Below, piece after piece: positions 47,604 to 56,255 of a stretch of DNA of 64,000 nucleotides. The notes beneath the pieces are model-generated. The model had not been told where the DNA came from. It ran no database searches and saw only the letters and a list, made by a program, of their open reading frames with translations. Every line of letters starts with the position of its first letter. Within the stretch, counting starts at the first letter, position 1. The stretch is taken from assembly GCF_900109855.1 (NCBI RefSeq), contig NZ_FOBO01000006.1, positions 62,001 through 126,000 on the forward strand, in the 5' to 3' direction. Position numbers and translations under genes: made by a program. The DNA is from Roseovarius tolerans (lineage in GTDB: Bacteria > Pseudomonadota > Alphaproteobacteria > Rhodobacterales > Rhodobacteraceae).

Positions 47604-48239
47604 ATGAGTGACATGCTGGAGCCCGCCGAGATCGAGGCGCTGTTTACCCGCACCAACGGGACGTTTCTGTTCGCCCGCTGGGGGCGGCCTATCGTGCCGA
47701 TTGTCTTTGGCGTCGATGACCGGACGCTCGGTATCGTCAAGGGCGCGATCGAGGCGGTGGTGGCGCTGGCCGATCACAAGATGTCCGAGACCGACCCGGA
47801 ACTGGGCGCGAACCTGATGATCTTTTTCTTTCGCGACTGGGAAGAGCTGCGCGAGGTGCCCGATCTGGACCGGCTGGTGCCCGACCTTGGTCCGCTGGTG
47901 GATCGGCTGATCACGGCAGGGGCCAATCAGTATCGCATCTTTCGCTTTGACGAGGCGGGGGCGATCCGGGCGTCTTTCGTGTTCCTGCGTATGGACGAGG
48001 AGTTGAGCGCGGTGCCCGCCGAGACGCTGGCGCTGAGCCAGATCGTGCAGACCGTCCTGCTCTGGTCGGACCGCGCCTTTACCGACCGGTCGCCGCTGGC
48101 GGCCTTACCGAGCGGCGAGTTGGTGCTGCGTCCCGAGATCGGCGCGCTCATTCGGGCGGGCTATGACCCGGTTCTGCCTGCCGTGGCACAGGACCCGAGC
48201 CACGCGCTGCGGTTGAGCGCGCGGCTGACGCGCATGTAA
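47604..48239 (+). CDS. Conserved-looking hypothetical protein
   Basis: The 211-residue soluble protein begins MSDMLEPAEIEALFTRTNGT, has no signal peptide or membrane helix, and carries a segment FFFRDWEELREVPDLDRLVP in the middle. Codon usage and a clean open frame support a real gene. I cannot assign a family. It lies between ruvB (110 bp upstream) and the LysM-binding-protein pair. Confidence 0.75.
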   Translation: MSDMLEPAEIEALFTRTNGTFLFARWGRPIVPIVFGVDDRTLGIVKGAIEAVVALADHKMSETDPELGANLMIFFFRDWEELREVPDLDRLVPDLGPLVDRLITAGANQYRIFRFDEAGAIRASFVFLRMDEELSAVPAETLALSQIVQTVLLWSDRAFTDRSPLAALPSGELVLRPEIGALIRAGYDPVLPAVAQDPSHALRLSARLTRM

Positions 48240-48363
48240 ACCGGGCGGGCGACCCGGGATTTGGCCGCGTTTGCGCCGTGGCACCGGCCTTTGCGGCCTC
48301 TGGGCACTTGACCGAATCTGGTGAAACGGCGTTATTACCCCTCATTATCTGGGGGTGTGTTAT

Positions 48364-49434
48364 ATGAGAAACGCAATTTGTGGGGCGGTGCTGGCATTTG
48401 CCGGGCTGGGCCTGGCCGCGGCGTCGGCGGCGCAGACCTGTGGCGGGGACTATACGGTCAAGCGCGGTGACAGCCTGTCGCCGATCGCGGACAACCAATA
48501 CCGTGACGCGGGCAAGTGGACCGTGGTGCATTCCGGCAATATCGACGCGATTGGCGAGAACCCCAACAATATCCGGGTCGGCATGTCGCTGCGCCTGCGC
48601 TGCATCGACGGGTTGCCCGAGGGTTTGCCCGGCGGGCAGGCGGCAGAGGCCGTGGCGCCCGAGCCTGCCGCATTGGTAGTGGCCCCCGGCACCGCCACGA
48701 CGCGCCGCAAGATCAACATCCTCACGGGCAGCGATTTCTGGCCCTTCACCGACAAGGACATGCCCGAGGGCGGCGTTCTGGCGCACGTGGTGCAGGCCGC
48801 GATGGAGGCAGCCGATCCGGCGCAGGGTTTTGCGGTGCATTGGGTCGATGACTGGGCGTCGCATTTCGAGCCGCTGTTGTCGAACGCGCTGCTGGATATC
48901 GGGTTTCCGTGGTTTCGCCCCGATTGTGAGAGCGATCCCGAGACCTATCGCTGTGCCAACCTGATCTTTTCGGACTCGATGTTCGAGGTTCTGATGCTGC
49001 TTTTCGTCGACACGAGCCGCCCCATCGCCTTCAACAATGCGGGCGATTTGCAAGGCCGGGTGCTGTGCCGACCGGCGGGGTATTCGACGTATATTTTCGA
49101 TCAGCACGGGCGCAACTGGCTGAAAGACGGGGTGATCACCCTCAAGACCCCCGCCTCGCCCGGCGATTGCCTGCGGTTGCTGACCGAAGGCGAGGTCGAT
49201 GGCGTGGTGCTCAACGAATTCCTCGGCCGGGGCAAGATCAAGGAGATGGGGCTGGAGGACCGTGTCGTGGTGGCGCAGGGGCAGCCGATCTCGGTCGATG
49301 GCAATCACATGGTGGTTCACAGGTCGCATCCCGAGGGGCGCGCGCTGCTCGCGATCTTCGAGCAGGGGCTGGTGCAGATCAAGGCCGATGGCACCTATCA
49401 GCGCATCATCGACGAGCACATGACCCGTGTCTAG
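48364..49434 (+). CDS. LysM domain fused to a family-3-like solute-binding domain, paralogue 1
   Basis: From the ATG at 48364 the product has 356 residues: signal peptide (about residues 1-23), a LysM domain (DYTVKRGDSLSPIADNQYRD to MSLRLRC), a Pro/Ala linker, then a periplasmic binding-protein-like domain (KINILTGSDFWPFTDKDMPE; LDIGFPWFRPDC; RCANLIFSD). LysM binds peptidoglycan; the second domain resembles amino-acid-type (SBP_bac_3) receptors. No permease lies nearby. The neighbour at 49451 has the same layout and motifs. A wall-tethered ligand sensor or scavenger is one idea; the real role is unknown. Confidence 0.82.
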   Translation: MRNAICGAVLAFAGLGLAAASAAQTCGGDYTVKRGDSLSPIADNQYRDAGKWTVVHSGNIDAIGENPNNIRVGMSLRLRCIDGLPEGLPGGQAAEAVAPEPAALVVAPGTATTRRKINILTGSDFWPFTDKDMPEGGVLAHVVQAAMEAADPAQGFAVHWVDDWASHFEPLLSNALLDIGFPWFRPDCESDPETYRCANLIFSDSMFEVLMLLFVDTSRPIAFNNAGDLQGRVLCRPAGYSTYIFDQHGRNWLKDGVITLKTPASPGDCLRLLTEGEVDGVVLNEFLGRGKIKEMGLEDRVVVAQGQPISVDGNHMVVHRSHPEGRALLAIFEQGLVQIKADGTYQRIIDEHMTRV

Positions 49435-49450
49435 GCGGAGTTCTAGGGCG

Positions 49451-50473
49451 ATGCGGGGTGTCGTGACGGGGATTGCCGCTGCGCTGATGCTGGCCCTGCC
49501 GGGGGCGGCGCGGGCCTTGTGTGACGTGACCTACCGGGTGCAGCCCGGCGATACGCTCTTGTCGGTCGCGGCGCAGCATTACGAGGCGTCGGATCAGTGG
49601 ACGCTGATCTATTATGCCAATCAGTCGGCACTTGCCGGGCAGGTGCAGAGCCTGGTCGCGGGCGCGGAAATCTACATTCCCTGCCCGGCAGAGAACCCTG
49701 TGGCCGACGCCACGCCGCTGGTGCAGAAGGGGGCGGAGATGACGCTGCTGACCGGCGGTGGCAAGCTGCCCTTTGCCGATCCGGACTGGCCCGGTGGGGG
49801 GCTGGCGACGGAACTTGTCAATGCGGCGCTGGAGTTGAGCCCGTCGCCGGTGCCCTATGAGGTGGTCTGGGAGGAGGACTGGTCGCGGCACCTGTTCCCG
49901 CTTCTGGAGGAAAAGCGCTATGACATGGGCTTTCCCTGGCCCAAGCCCGATTGTGCCGCCACGCCCGAGGACGCGCGTTGCGCCAGTTTCCATTTCTCCG
50001 ATCCGCTGCTCGATCTGCCGATCATGCTGTTTCGGCGGGCGGAGGGTGATTTTTTCTACGAGAGCGATGCCGATATCATCGGCAAGCGGCTATGCCGGCC
50101 CAAGGGGCGGTTCACCCATGATCTGGACCGGTCGGGGCGGCGCTGGCTGGCGCAGGATCAGATCGAGCTGATGCAGCCGGGCACGCCGGAGGAATGCTTT
50201 GCCGCGCTGATGGCGGGGCAGGTGGATGCGGTCAGCCTCGACGTGTTCGAAGGGGCGGCCAAGATCGTGGCCATGGGCCTGAGGGGGCGGGTGGTGCCGG
50301 TCGATCAGCCGCTGTCGCGGGAGGCGTTTCACGTGGTGATTTCCAAGACCCATTGGCGCGGTACGACGCATCTCTACCGGCTGAATGCGGGGCTGGCCCG
50401 GTTGCGCGAGAGCGGGCGTTACAACGAGATCGTGCAGCGGCATCTGGCGCTGTTTTGGGAAGAGTTGCAGTAG
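49451..50473 (+). CDS. LysM domain fused to a family-3-like solute-binding domain, paralogue 2
   Basis: The 340-residue protein (ATG 49451, GGAG ten bases before; a GTG at 49427 is an alternative) has a signal peptide ending ARA, LysM (VTYRVQPGDTLLSVAAQHYE to IYIPC) and the same binding domain (EMTLLTGGGKLPFADPDWPG; YDMGFPWPKPDC; RCASFHFSDP). Conserved between the two are GFPW, PDC, RCA and FSD, so both have the same cysteine pattern. The pair arose by tandem duplication and has diverged strongly outside these blocks. It overlaps or nearly abuts paralogue 1 and is followed by repeat copy C. Confidence 0.8.
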   Translation: MRGVVTGIAAALMLALPGAARALCDVTYRVQPGDTLLSVAAQHYEASDQWTLIYYANQSALAGQVQSLVAGAEIYIPCPAENPVADATPLVQKGAEMTLLTGGGKLPFADPDWPGGGLATELVNAALELSPSPVPYEVVWEEDWSRHLFPLLEEKRYDMGFPWPKPDCAATPEDARCASFHFSDPLLDLPIMLFRRAEGDFFYESDADIIGKRLCRPKGRFTHDLDRSGRRWLAQDQIELMQPGTPEECFAALMAGQVDAVSLDVFEGAAKIVAMGLRGRVVPVDQPLSREAFHVVISKTHWRGTTHLYRLNAGLARLRESGRYNEIVQRHLALFWEELQ

Positions 50474-50480
50474 GGGCGGT

Positions 50481-50704
50481 TGTGGCCTGAAGCTGCCGTT
50501 GACGTGAGCCGCGCATCGACGGGCCGCGGTACGGCGATCCAACGCGTGTTCGGCAGCACTTTATCTCTGCCACGTCAGGAAAACATCCACGTGATGCGCA
50601 GGTTGCAGCCAAATCGCCGTGCCGGGGGGCGGCCCGGCGATGCGCGGCGGCCTTCGGCCTTGTTCCGCGCAGGTGCTACAATCTAACGACAGCTCAAGGC
50701 CAAC
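50481..50704 (-). repeat. TIR-bounded dispersed repeat, full copy C (inverted)
   Basis: This copy is in the opposite orientation to A and B: it begins GTGGCCTGAAGCTGCCGTTG and ends GACAGCTCAAGGCCAA. It has the complete interior, including CGATCCAACGCG and GGTTGCAGCCAAATCGCC. It lies between the convergent LysM paralogue 2 and pxpA. Confidence 0.88.
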
Positions 50705-50750
50705 CGCGACCTTCCCTGTCATCCACCCGACGTTGGTTTCAACGCCCGCG

Positions 50751-51527
50751 CTATCCGGCCCGCGCGCCGGAAAACCGCGCAACCGCGACACCGGCGGCTT
50801 CAAGCTCCGCGCGCAGCCCGCGCGCGATTTCGACCGCTTCAGGCGTATCGCCATGCAGGCAGATCGTGTCGATCCGGGTGGCGATATGCTTGCCACTCTC
50901 GGCGATGATCGCGCCCGCGCGGATCATCTCGAGGATTCGCGCCGAAGCCAGTGCTGCATCATGGATCACAGCGTCCGGCTTGCGCCGGTCGACCAGCGTG
51001 CAATCATCGTTGTAAGCCCGGTCGGCGAAGATCTCGCAGGCCATGCGCGCGCCGAGATCGCGGGCGGCCACCTCCTGCGCGGTGCCCGCAAGGACCATCA
51101 CGATGATCTCCGGGTCGACCGAAAGTGCTGCGGTATAGGCGGCGCGGGCAAGCTCTGCATCCTCAGAGGCCATGTTGGCGAGCGCGCCGTGCAGTTTCAG
51201 GTGGCGCACTTTGCCCCCAGCCGCCCGCGCCATCGCCTGTGCTGCGCCCAACTGATAGCGCACGAGATTGCCAAGCGTCTCATGCCCGAGGTCGATGCGG
51301 CGGCGGCCAAACCCCTGAAGGTCAGCAAAACCGGGATGCGCGCCGATGCCCACGTCTCGCGCGACAGCGCCTGCCATGCTGCGCGCCATCACATCCGGGT
51401 CGCCCGCGTGAAAGCCGCAGGCGATATTGGCGGAACTGACCACCTCCAGCAGCGCCGCATCGTCGCCCATGGTCCAAGGGCCAAAGCTCTCGCTCATGTC
51501 GGCATTCAGATCGACGCTTGCTTGCAT
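50751..51527 (-). CDS. pxpA: 5-oxoprolinase subunit A (LamB/YcsF)
   Basis: The 258-residue protein has the YcsF-family signature: VDLNADMSESFGPW at the start, IACGFHAGDP, GIGAHPGFADLQGFGRR and the end CLHGDTPEAVEIAR. PxpA, with PxpB and PxpC, hydrolyses 5-oxo-L-proline to glutamate using ATP. It lies last in the minus-strand operon, three bases after pxpC. Confidence 0.93.
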   Translation of the reverse strand: MQASVDLNADMSESFGPWTMGDDAALLEVVSSANIACGFHAGDPDVMARSMAGAVARDVGIGAHPGFADLQGFGRRRIDLGHETLGNLVRYQLGAAQAMARAAGGKVRHLKLHGALANMASEDAELARAAYTAALSVDPEIIVMVLAGTAQEVAARDLGARMACEIFADRAYNDDCTLVDRRKPDAVIHDAALASARILEMIRAGAIIAESGKHIATRIDTICLHGDTPEAVEIARGLRAELEAAGVAVARFSGARAG

Positions 51528-51530
51528 GGG

Positions 51531-52547
51531 TCAGGTCTCCTCGTCATGGCCTGCGGTGACACCGCTGATGAATTGATAGGACAGAAGGTCGCGAATGTCG
51601 TGCGGGTCGCGAACAAGGTGATCGAGTTTTGCGCGCAATCCTTTGCGCGCGGTCGCGGCGGCGCGTTCGGCGGCGATGCCGTCGTCCTCCGTGACAAAGC
51701 GAAACCGCAGCCGCGCGCCGGGCTGTGCCTGCGCCACGCGCGGCAGGTCGCAGGGCAGCACAGAGCCGATGCGCGGATAGCCGCCCGTGGTCTGGCATTC
51801 GGCCATCAGCACGAAGGGCGCGCCGTCGCCGGTGATCTGGATATCGCCCGGCACGATCACCTCGGACAGGACCGAGAGCCCGGCCGCACTGGCAAAGCCC
51901 TCGCCGTCGGGATCGAAGCGCACGCCCATCCGGTTGCCGCGCGCGGCACGGGTGAACGGCGTGGCCTCGAAGCGGGCGCGTTCCTCGTCGGGGAAAAAAC
52001 CAGTCTGAAAGCCGGGCACGACACGCACTGCGCCACCCTCGAACCGATCATCCGTTGGCAGGCAGAGGCCGGTCTCGCCCCCGGTTCGGTCCTCGCCCAA
52101 AGGCAGTTCGTCGCCCGCCGCGATCAGCGCGCCAAGCCCCGCCGCAAGATGCGCCGAGCGCGCGCCGAGACGCTCGGGCGTGGCGATGCCACCGCCCAGA
52201 TGCAGGTAGCCATAGACACCGCGCGTCGCCGCCCCGATGCTGAGGCGGCTGCCCGCGTGCAGCAGATGCGAGGCGTTCCAGGCCAGCGGCGCGCCATCCA
52301 CGCTTGCCCGCATCGGTGCGCCGGTGAGGGCGATGCGGGTGTCATGGCCGACCTCGAACGTGCCGCCCATGCCCGCCATTTCCAGCGCCGCCAGCCCTTC
52401 GGACTGATGCAGGAGCGCCGCGCCCTCAGCCATCGCAAGCCTGTCCGCCGCGCCGCCGCGCGACAGGCCATAGGCGAGGTATCCGGGGCGCCCCAGATCC
52501 TGCACGCTGACGCCGGGACCTGCGTCATGCACGATCAGGCGGCTCAT
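51531..52547 (-). CDS. pxpC: 5-oxoprolinase subunit C (biotin-dependent-carboxyltransferase-like, AHS2)
   Basis: The 338-residue protein begins MSRLIVHDAGPGVSVQDLGR and shows AHS2 features: GRPGYLAYGLSRGGAADRLA and SVLPCDLPRVAQAQPG. It is homologous to the KipA half of allophanate-hydrolase-like enzymes and works with PxpA and PxpB. The ATG overlaps the pxpB stop (ATGA). Here as elsewhere the C subunit follows B. Confidence 0.92.
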   Translation of the reverse strand: MSRLIVHDAGPGVSVQDLGRPGYLAYGLSRGGAADRLAMAEGAALLHQSEGLAALEMAGMGGTFEVGHDTRIALTGAPMRASVDGAPLAWNASHLLHAGSRLSIGAATRGVYGYLHLGGGIATPERLGARSAHLAAGLGALIAAGDELPLGEDRTGGETGLCLPTDDRFEGGAVRVVPGFQTGFFPDEERARFEATPFTRAARGNRMGVRFDPDGEGFASAAGLSVLSEVIVPGDIQITGDGAPFVLMAECQTTGGYPRIGSVLPCDLPRVAQAQPGARLRFRFVTEDDGIAAERAAATARKGLRAKLDHLVRDPHDIRDLLSYQFISGVTAGHDEET

Positions 52548-53305
52548 CGGATCACCTCGGACCGGGCACCGCCATCGGGGCCATCCTCGCGCAGGCGCTC
52601 ATAGGTCTCGCGGTCGGTCGCCTCAAAGATCACCTCGTCGCCCGGGCGCAGGACAAAGGGCGTGTCCGAATCAGGGCGAAACAGGCGAAAGGCGGTCTGC
52701 CCGATATGCCGCCAGCCGGTGGGCGTGGTGACCGAAAAGAGCACCAACTGCCGGATCGCCACGGTCAGCGCGCCAATGGGCACCCGGTCGGTCAGCGCGG
52801 TCTGGCGCGGGATGTCCCACGCCTCGGGCAACTCGCCCAGATAGGGCTGGCCGGGGGCGAAGCCGATGGTCTGCACGCGGACGCGGCTGCTGGCGATTTG
52901 CCGAGCCGCCGCCTCTTCGGTCAGCCCCGCCGCCTCTGCCGCCTCGGCCAGTTGCGGGGCCAGATCGGTGCCGTAGATTGTCGGAATGCGCCAAAGCCTG
53001 CGCCCTTCGGGCAGGTCGGCCCCATACCAGTCGCAGCTGTCGAGCAGCGTCTGCAGATCTCCGCGCAGATCCTCTGCCTCGATCCGCAGCGCATCAAACC
53101 GCAGGAAGGTCGAGACAAGAGAGGTGGCGCTTTCCTCGACGCCCTTTGGCGTGGCCCGCTCCACCGCCGCGCGAAAGGCGAGGGCGGCACGGTTGGCAGG
53201 CTCGCTCAACGTCTCGCCGAAGGAGACGACCAGACCATCCAGCCCCACCCGCCCGATACGGGGAAAGGGCGCATCGGCGCGCATGTCTTGATCCGTCTCG
53301 CTCAC
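52544..53305 (-). CDS. pxpB: 5-oxoprolinase subunit B (AHS1)
   Basis: The 253-residue protein carries AHS1 features: VQTIGFAPGQPYLGELPEAW and QLVLFSVTTPTGWRHIGQTA, the conserved block of KipI-like proteins. It starts at GTG. It forms the ATP-using 5-oxoprolinase with PxpA and PxpC. It follows the TRAP genes by 35 bp, so uptake and hydrolysis are likely one transcript. Confidence 0.9.
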   Translation of the reverse strand: MSETDQDMRADAPFPRIGRVGLDGLVVSFGETLSEPANRAALAFRAAVERATPKGVEESATSLVSTFLRFDALRIEAEDLRGDLQTLLDSCDWYGADLPEGRRLWRIPTIYGTDLAPQLAEAAEAAGLTEEAAARQIASSRVRVQTIGFAPGQPYLGELPEAWDIPRQTALTDRVPIGALTVAIRQLVLFSVTTPTGWRHIGQTAFRLFRPDSDTPFVLRPGDEVIFEATDRETYERLREDGPDGGARSEVIR

Positions 53306-53340
53306 GGGGCGGTTCCTCGGCTTTGTGCGTGACTACCGGT

Positions 53341-54624
53341 CTATTGGACGGCGTCGGGCAGGAAAAGGGCGATCTGCGGGAAGGCGATGAGCAACCCGGC
53401 CATGACCAGCATGGTCGCGGCATAGGGCGCGGCCCCCAGCATTACCTCGGACATCCGCCCGCCCTGACGCGCGCCCTGCACCACATAGAGGTTGAGGCCC
53501 ACCGGCGGGGTGATCAGCGCCATCTCGATCAGCACGATCATCAGAATGCCGAACCAGATCGGATCATAGCCCTGCGCCACCACCAGCGGCACCACGATTG
53601 GAATGGTCACCACCATCAGCGACAGCGTCTCGATGAAGAAGCCGAGCACGATATAGATGCCGACCACGACCATGATCGTGCCGAGCGGCGACAGGCCGAG
53701 ACCACCGAGGAGCGTTTCAAGTTCACGGCCAAGCCCGGCAGAGGCCAGCGTGAAATTGAGGAACGACGCGCCGATCACCACCAGCATGATCATCGCGGTG
53801 ATCTTGACGGTGCCAAGCAGGCTCTGGCGCAGGACGTCGAAATTCACGGTGCCAAAGAGCGCGGCGATCACGAAGGCCCCGAAGACGCCCACCGAGGCGG
53901 CCTCGGTCGGGGTCGCCCAACCCTTGTAGATCGAGCCGATGATGACGGTGAAGAGCAGGATGATCGGGATCAGTTGCAGCAGGGCGCGCAACATCTGCAC
54001 CAGCGGAAACACCCGCCGCTCGCCGCCCAGATCGGGGCGGATCATGCAGATGATGACGGTGACGACCATGAAGGCGAGCGCGAGGCCGATGCCGGGCACG
54101 AGGCCCGCAAGGAACAGCTTGGGGATCGAGCTTTGGGTGAGAAAACCGTAGACGATCAGGTTGATCGAAGGCGGGATCATGATGCCGAGCGTGCCGCCCG
54201 CCGCGATCGCGCCCGAAAAGAGTTTGGGGTCGTAGCCCAGCTTTTCCGCCTGCGGCATGGCGACGGTGGCGACCGTGGCGGCGGTGGCCACGGAACTGCC
54301 CGACGTGGCCGAAAACATCGTCGCAGTCGCGACATTGGCGTGAACAAGACCACCGGGCAGCCAACTGACCCACCGATCAAGCGCGGCATAGGTGCGGGTG
54401 GCGATGCCGGACCGCACGAGGATTTCGCCCAGAAGGACGAAAAACGGGATCGCGATGAGCGTGGGGTTATTCGAGGTGGACCAGACCAGGTTGCCAAGGC
54501 CCCGGATCAGGGGAAAGGGGCTGAAGAAGAGATCGAGCCCGAAGCCCAGAAGAAAGAGCACGATACCGACGGGGATCGAGAGGCCCAGCAGAAACAGCAG
54601 GCCGAAGGTTGCATAGGCGATCAT
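53341..54624 (-). CDS. dctM: TRAP transporter large permease (DctM family)
   Basis: The 427-residue protein has about 12 hydrophobic segments and the TRAP-DctM motifs IPFFVLLGEILVRSGIA and LFLAGLVPGIGLALAF; its C-terminus ends FPQIALFLPDAVQ. It is the Na+-coupled transport subunit for the carboxylate or other ligand delivered by DctP. It overlaps dctQ (ATGA). Confidence 0.92.
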   Translation of the reverse strand: MIAYATFGLLFLLGLSIPVGIVLFLLGFGLDLFFSPFPLIRGLGNLVWSTSNNPTLIAIPFFVLLGEILVRSGIATRTYAALDRWVSWLPGGLVHANVATATMFSATSGSSVATAATVATVAMPQAEKLGYDPKLFSGAIAAGGTLGIMIPPSINLIVYGFLTQSSIPKLFLAGLVPGIGLALAFMVVTVIICMIRPDLGGERRVFPLVQMLRALLQLIPIILLFTVIIGSIYKGWATPTEAASVGVFGAFVIAALFGTVNFDVLRQSLLGTVKITAMIMLVVIGASFLNFTLASAGLGRELETLLGGLGLSPLGTIMVVVGIYIVLGFFIETLSLMVVTIPIVVPLVVAQGYDPIWFGILMIVLIEMALITPPVGLNLYVVQGARQGGRMSEVMLGAAPYAATMLVMAGLLIAFPQIALFLPDAVQ

Positions 54625-55187
54625 TCCGTGGCCTCCGCTTCGCCAAGCGCGCCGATGGCCTGATCGGCCGCATCAAAGTCGCGCCGCAGTACCAGAACAG
54701 CCGCCGCCGTGAGCGTCAGCCAGGACACCAGCGCGAACCACACCCAACCCGCGAACCACGGAATCTGCACCAGTGCCAGCGGGGTTTCCAGCGGCGTGTT
54801 GGCGCGGGACGCGTTATTGAGCGAACGCTCCACCACCGGCCAGGACCACCACGCCACGAGCGTCACCGTGCCCGCCAGCGTGGCGAGCGCAAAGAGATCG
54901 AAGAGCGACCGCGTCACCGCCCCGCCGCGCGAACGGATGAGGTCGATCCGCACATGGCCCAGTTCCATCAGCGCATAACCCATGCCCCAGGATGTGGCGA
55001 TGGCCATGACATAGCCGCTGATCTCATCGGTGCCGCCGAACGAGGCCTCGACCTGCCGCAGCAGGATATCGCTGAGCACGAAGGCGGCACAGGCCAGCAG
55101 GAAAAGGCCGACGGCCATCGCCACCCCCCTGTTGATCCTGCGCACCCCGTCGAGCAGCGCCACGGCAGTCGAGGCCCCTCGCGTCAT
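54621..55187 (-). CDS. dctQ: TRAP transporter small permease (DctQ family)
   Basis: The 188-residue protein has four hydrophobic segments and a typical SWGMGYALMELGHVRIDLIRSR loop in the middle. Its start lies two bases after the dctP stop, and its end overlaps dctM. DctQ supports DctM in the inner membrane. Confidence 0.9.
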   Translation of the reverse strand: MTRGASTAVALLDGVRRINRGVAMAVGLFLLACAAFVLSDILLRQVEASFGGTDEISGYVMAIATSWGMGYALMELGHVRIDLIRSRGGAVTRSLFDLFALATLAGTVTLVAWWSWPVVERSLNNASRANTPLETPLALVQIPWFAGWVWFALVSWLTLTAAAVLVLRRDFDAADQAIGALGEAEATE

Positions 55188-55189
55188 GC

Positions 55190-56230
55190 TCAGTTCACCC
55201 CGTCGATGGTGACGCCGACGGTGGCGCCTACGGTTTCGTTCCAGCGCTTGGCCCAGTCGTCACCCGCGCGTTCGGCCCAGTCGGGCAGCACGGTATTGAC
55301 CAGAACTTCGCGGGCGCGTTCGAAATCGGCCTCCGAGACCTCGACCAGCGTCATGTCGCGCGCGTCGCCCGAGGGACATTCGCCATTGCCGGTCAGGCAG
55401 GCGATATCGTTGACCAGCGCGTCCTGCGCGGTGGCCCAGGCGGGGTCTTCGAACTCGGTCTTGATCTGTGTCTCAATGAGCGATTGCGTGCCCTCGTCGA
55501 GGCTGTTCCAGCGGTCGAGATTCATCGCCGTCACGACGCTGTCCCAGCCGCCAAGCGGGATCGGCAGCAGGTGGGTGGAGACCTCCCACCAGCCCGCCGA
55601 ATAGCCCGAACCGGCCCCGGTGACGGCGCAATCCACCACGCCATTTTGCAGCGCGCCGGGCACTTCGCCAAAGCTCACGTTGATGCCCTCGGCGCCCAAG
55701 GCCTCCAGAAACTGCGCGGTCATGCGGCCCGAGGCGCGCACCTTGAGCCCTTCGAGATCAGAGAGTTCCGTGACCGGCGCGTTGCAGAACACCACCTGCG
55801 GCGGATAGGGCGCGATGGCCAGAACATGGCTGTTGAACCGGTCGTTGAAGATATCCTGCACCATCGGGCGCGCCGCATCGACCATCGCGCGGGCCTCATC
55901 GGCTGTCAGCGCCACGAGCGGCACGTCGAGGCCTTCGAGTTCCGGCGCGTCGGCCACGGCGTAATCGGCCACGGTCATGCCCACGTCATAGACCCCGTCA
56001 CCGAGCAGGCGGTAGACGTCGCCAACCCCGAGATTCATCTGATTATGGGTGGTGAGCGAGACGTTGATTTCGCCGTCCGAGGCGGCGGGCAAAGTCTCGG
56101 TCCAGAACGGGGCCTCGTATTGCTTGTGCAACGGCAGGCTCGACCAGCTGCCCACTACAGAGAGATCCTGTGCAAAGGCGGGTGCGGCGAGCGCGGTGGT
56201 TGTGGCGAGAAGGGCGGTGAGGGTTTTCAT
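55190..56230 (-). CDS. dctP: TRAP transporter periplasmic binding protein (DctP family)
   Basis: The 346-residue protein has a signal peptide (ALAAPAFAQ) and the DctP core with the ligand-binding Arg in LKVRASGRMTAQFLEALGA, then SFGEVPGALQNGVVDC. The ATG follows CAAGGAGATAACC. The ligand is unknown; D-glutamate or 5-oxoproline fits the neighbours. It is the first transporter gene after the DUF1445 gene. Confidence 0.92.
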   Translation of the reverse strand: MKTLTALLATTTALAAPAFAQDLSVVGSWSSLPLHKQYEAPFWTETLPAASDGEINVSLTTHNQMNLGVGDVYRLLGDGVYDVGMTVADYAVADAPELEGLDVPLVALTADEARAMVDAARPMVQDIFNDRFNSHVLAIAPYPPQVVFCNAPVTELSDLEGLKVRASGRMTAQFLEALGAEGINVSFGEVPGALQNGVVDCAVTGAGSGYSAGWWEVSTHLLPIPLGGWDSVVTAMNLDRWNSLDEGTQSLIETQIKTEFEDPAWATAQDALVNDIACLTGNGECPSGDARDMTLVEVSEADFERAREVLVNTVLPDWAERAGDDWAKRWNETVGATVGVTIDGVN

Positions 56231-56255
56231 GGTTATCTCCTTGTTGGTTTCTTGG

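Noticed and set aside
50619..54663. Plus-strand frames of 661 and 561 codons opposite the pxp and TRAP genes
   Set aside because: Antisense to five well-supported genes; biased His/Arg/Asp composition without domains.
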